Shown: positions 9,072-9,557 of the stretch, in pieces | How the letters are laid out: the number at the start of each line of letters is the position of its first letter | Numbering within the stretch: position 1 is the stretch's first letter | Assembly: GCA_005888955.1 (NCBI GenBank) | Contig: VBCS01000189.1 | Location: forward strand, 763-10,319 | Direction: 5' to 3' | DNA from: Betaproteobacteria bacterium | Lineage (GTDB): Bacteria > Pseudomonadota > Gammaproteobacteria > Burkholderiales > Casimicrobiaceae | DNA length: 9,557 nt | Position numbers and translations under genes: made by a program | Notes under the pieces: generated by a model | The model's database searches: none | The model's input: only the letters and a program-made list of their open reading frames with translations | What the model was told of the DNA's origin: nothing

Positions 9072-9143
9072 TTCGTAGGGCCGAATTCATTCGGCCGCGC
9101 CGGTTCATGGTGCGCCGCGTGCGAATGAATTCGCACGTACGAA
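9072..9143. repeat. Paired mirror-image hairpins (BIME-like), possible bidirectional terminator
   Basis: Two perfect 7-bp hairpins with tetraloops stand head to head: GGCCGAA-TTCA-TTCGGCC (9079-9096) and GTGCGAA-TGAA-TTCGCAC (9119-9136). Their cores CGAATTCATTCG (9082-9093) and CGAATGAATTCG (9122-9133) are exact reverse complements of each other, and the outer TTCGTA (9072-9077) pairs with TACGAA (9138-9143), so the whole block can fold into one structure. It lies in the 116-base gap between convergent acnA and the TctC-like gene, the usual setting for REP/BIME elements. Neither hairpin is followed by a strong T run, so termination is inferred from position. The rest of the gap (9056-9071, 9144-9171) shows nothing distinct. 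Confidence 0.8.
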
Positions 9144-9171
9144 AACCGACGGACTGTGCGAAGCGTCGCGG

Positions 9172-9557
9172 CTACTCGGGCTTGAAACCCGAGGCCTTCA
9201 CGATCGGCCCCCATTTCGCGTAGTCGGACGCAACAATCCGCGCGAATTCCTCGGGCGTTCCGGTCGCCGGGTCGAGGCCGAGCTTGGAGAGCTTCTCGAC
9301 GACATCCGGTGATTGCAGCGCCTTATTGATGCCGCGGTTGAGCAGATCGACAATCGGCTTGGGCGTTTTGGCCGGCGCGAAGAACCCGAACCAGCCCGTC
9401 GCCTCGACGCCTTTCAGGCCCAGCTCGTTGAACGTCGGTACCTCGGGTACGGCCGTGGAGCGCGTCGCGCCGGAGCTCGCAAGAATGCGAATGCGCCCGG
9501 CGCGATGCAACTCGGTCAGATCGGCGATCGCGTCGATCGCCGCCGGCACCTGGCCGC
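9172..9557 (-). CDS. Bug/TctC-family periplasmic solute-binding protein, C-terminal part (cut by window end)
   Basis: The minus-strand frame is open from the right edge and ends at TAG (complement of 9172-9174), giving about the last 128 residues of a tripartite tricarboxylate transporter binding protein of the Bug family. Recognisable marks are the segment with HRAGRIRILASSGATRS, the VPEVPTFNELGL motif, the GWFGFFAPAKTPKPIVDLLN stretch, and the closing helix ending DYAKWGPIVKASGFKP. Such proteins sit in the periplasm and bind small carboxylates or other solutes for TctAB-type transporters; many occur as orphans, and the ligand cannot be told from this end. The signal peptide and most of the binding cleft lie beyond the window. 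A GTG at 9547-9549 is internal and not the real start. It converges on acnA and is a separate transcription unit. Confidence 0.9.
   Translation of the reverse strand, partial: GQVPAAIDAIADLTELHRAGRIRILASSGATRSTAVPEVPTFNELGLKGVEATGWFGFFAPAKTPKPIVDLLNRGINKALQSPDVVEKLSKLGLDPATGTPEEFARIVASDYAKWGPIVKASGFKPE

Overview
The window is a dense, GC-rich, almost entirely plus-strand stretch of a bacterial chromosome. Codon use, the family versions seen (beta/gamma-type malate dehydrogenase, PrpB, PrpC, PrpD, a long AcnA) and a Bug-family (TctC-like) solute-binding protein at the right edge all point to a betaproteobacterium, most likely Burkholderiales-like. This assignment is from recognition of protein families, not from a search.

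Layout, left to right: the last ~103 residues of malate dehydrogenase (mdh); a ~260-base block of nested inverted repeats (a non-coding, MITE/REP-like composite element); a CitE-like (HpcH/HpaI aldolase superfamily) lyase whose 5' end runs into that repeat; prpB (2-methylisocitrate lyase); prpC (2-methylcitrate synthase); a small exported DUF4019 protein; prpD (2-methylcitrate dehydratase); a small exported DUF3617 protein; acnA (aconitase, 943 aa); a 116-base intergenic gap with a paired-hairpin repeat; and, on the minus strand and converging on acnA, the C-terminal part of a Bug/TctC tripartite-tricarboxylate-transporter binding protein cut by the window edge.

From the CitE-like gene to acnA the genes are tightly packed: 17-base gap before prpB, 8-base prpB/prpC overlap, ATGA overlaps at prpC/DUF4019 and DUF4019/prpD, 25 bases before DUF3617, and 9 bases before acnA. 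They look like one operon. Together they encode the methylcitrate cycle: PrpC joins propionyl-CoA to oxaloacetate, PrpD dehydrates 2-methylcitrate, an aconitase (here most plausibly AcnA) rehydrates 2-methyl-cis-aconitate, and PrpB splits 2-methylisocitrate into pyruvate and succinate. Mdh regenerates oxaloacetate and AcnA also serves the TCA cycle, so this is a joint propionate/TCA locus. No prpE, prpR, acnD or prpF is visible in the window.

The parts least explained are: (a) the composite repeat that has replaced or displaced the leader and start of the CitE-like gene, leaving the only ATG start inside a predicted stem; (b) two exported proteins of unknown function inserted in the cycle's operon, one of them overlapping its neighbours on both sides; (c) a ~45-residue extra segment in AcnA; and (d) the mirror-image hairpin pair between the convergent acnA and TctC-like genes. 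I see no dedicated defence, mobile-enzyme or CRISPR system; most of the window is ordinary central metabolism.
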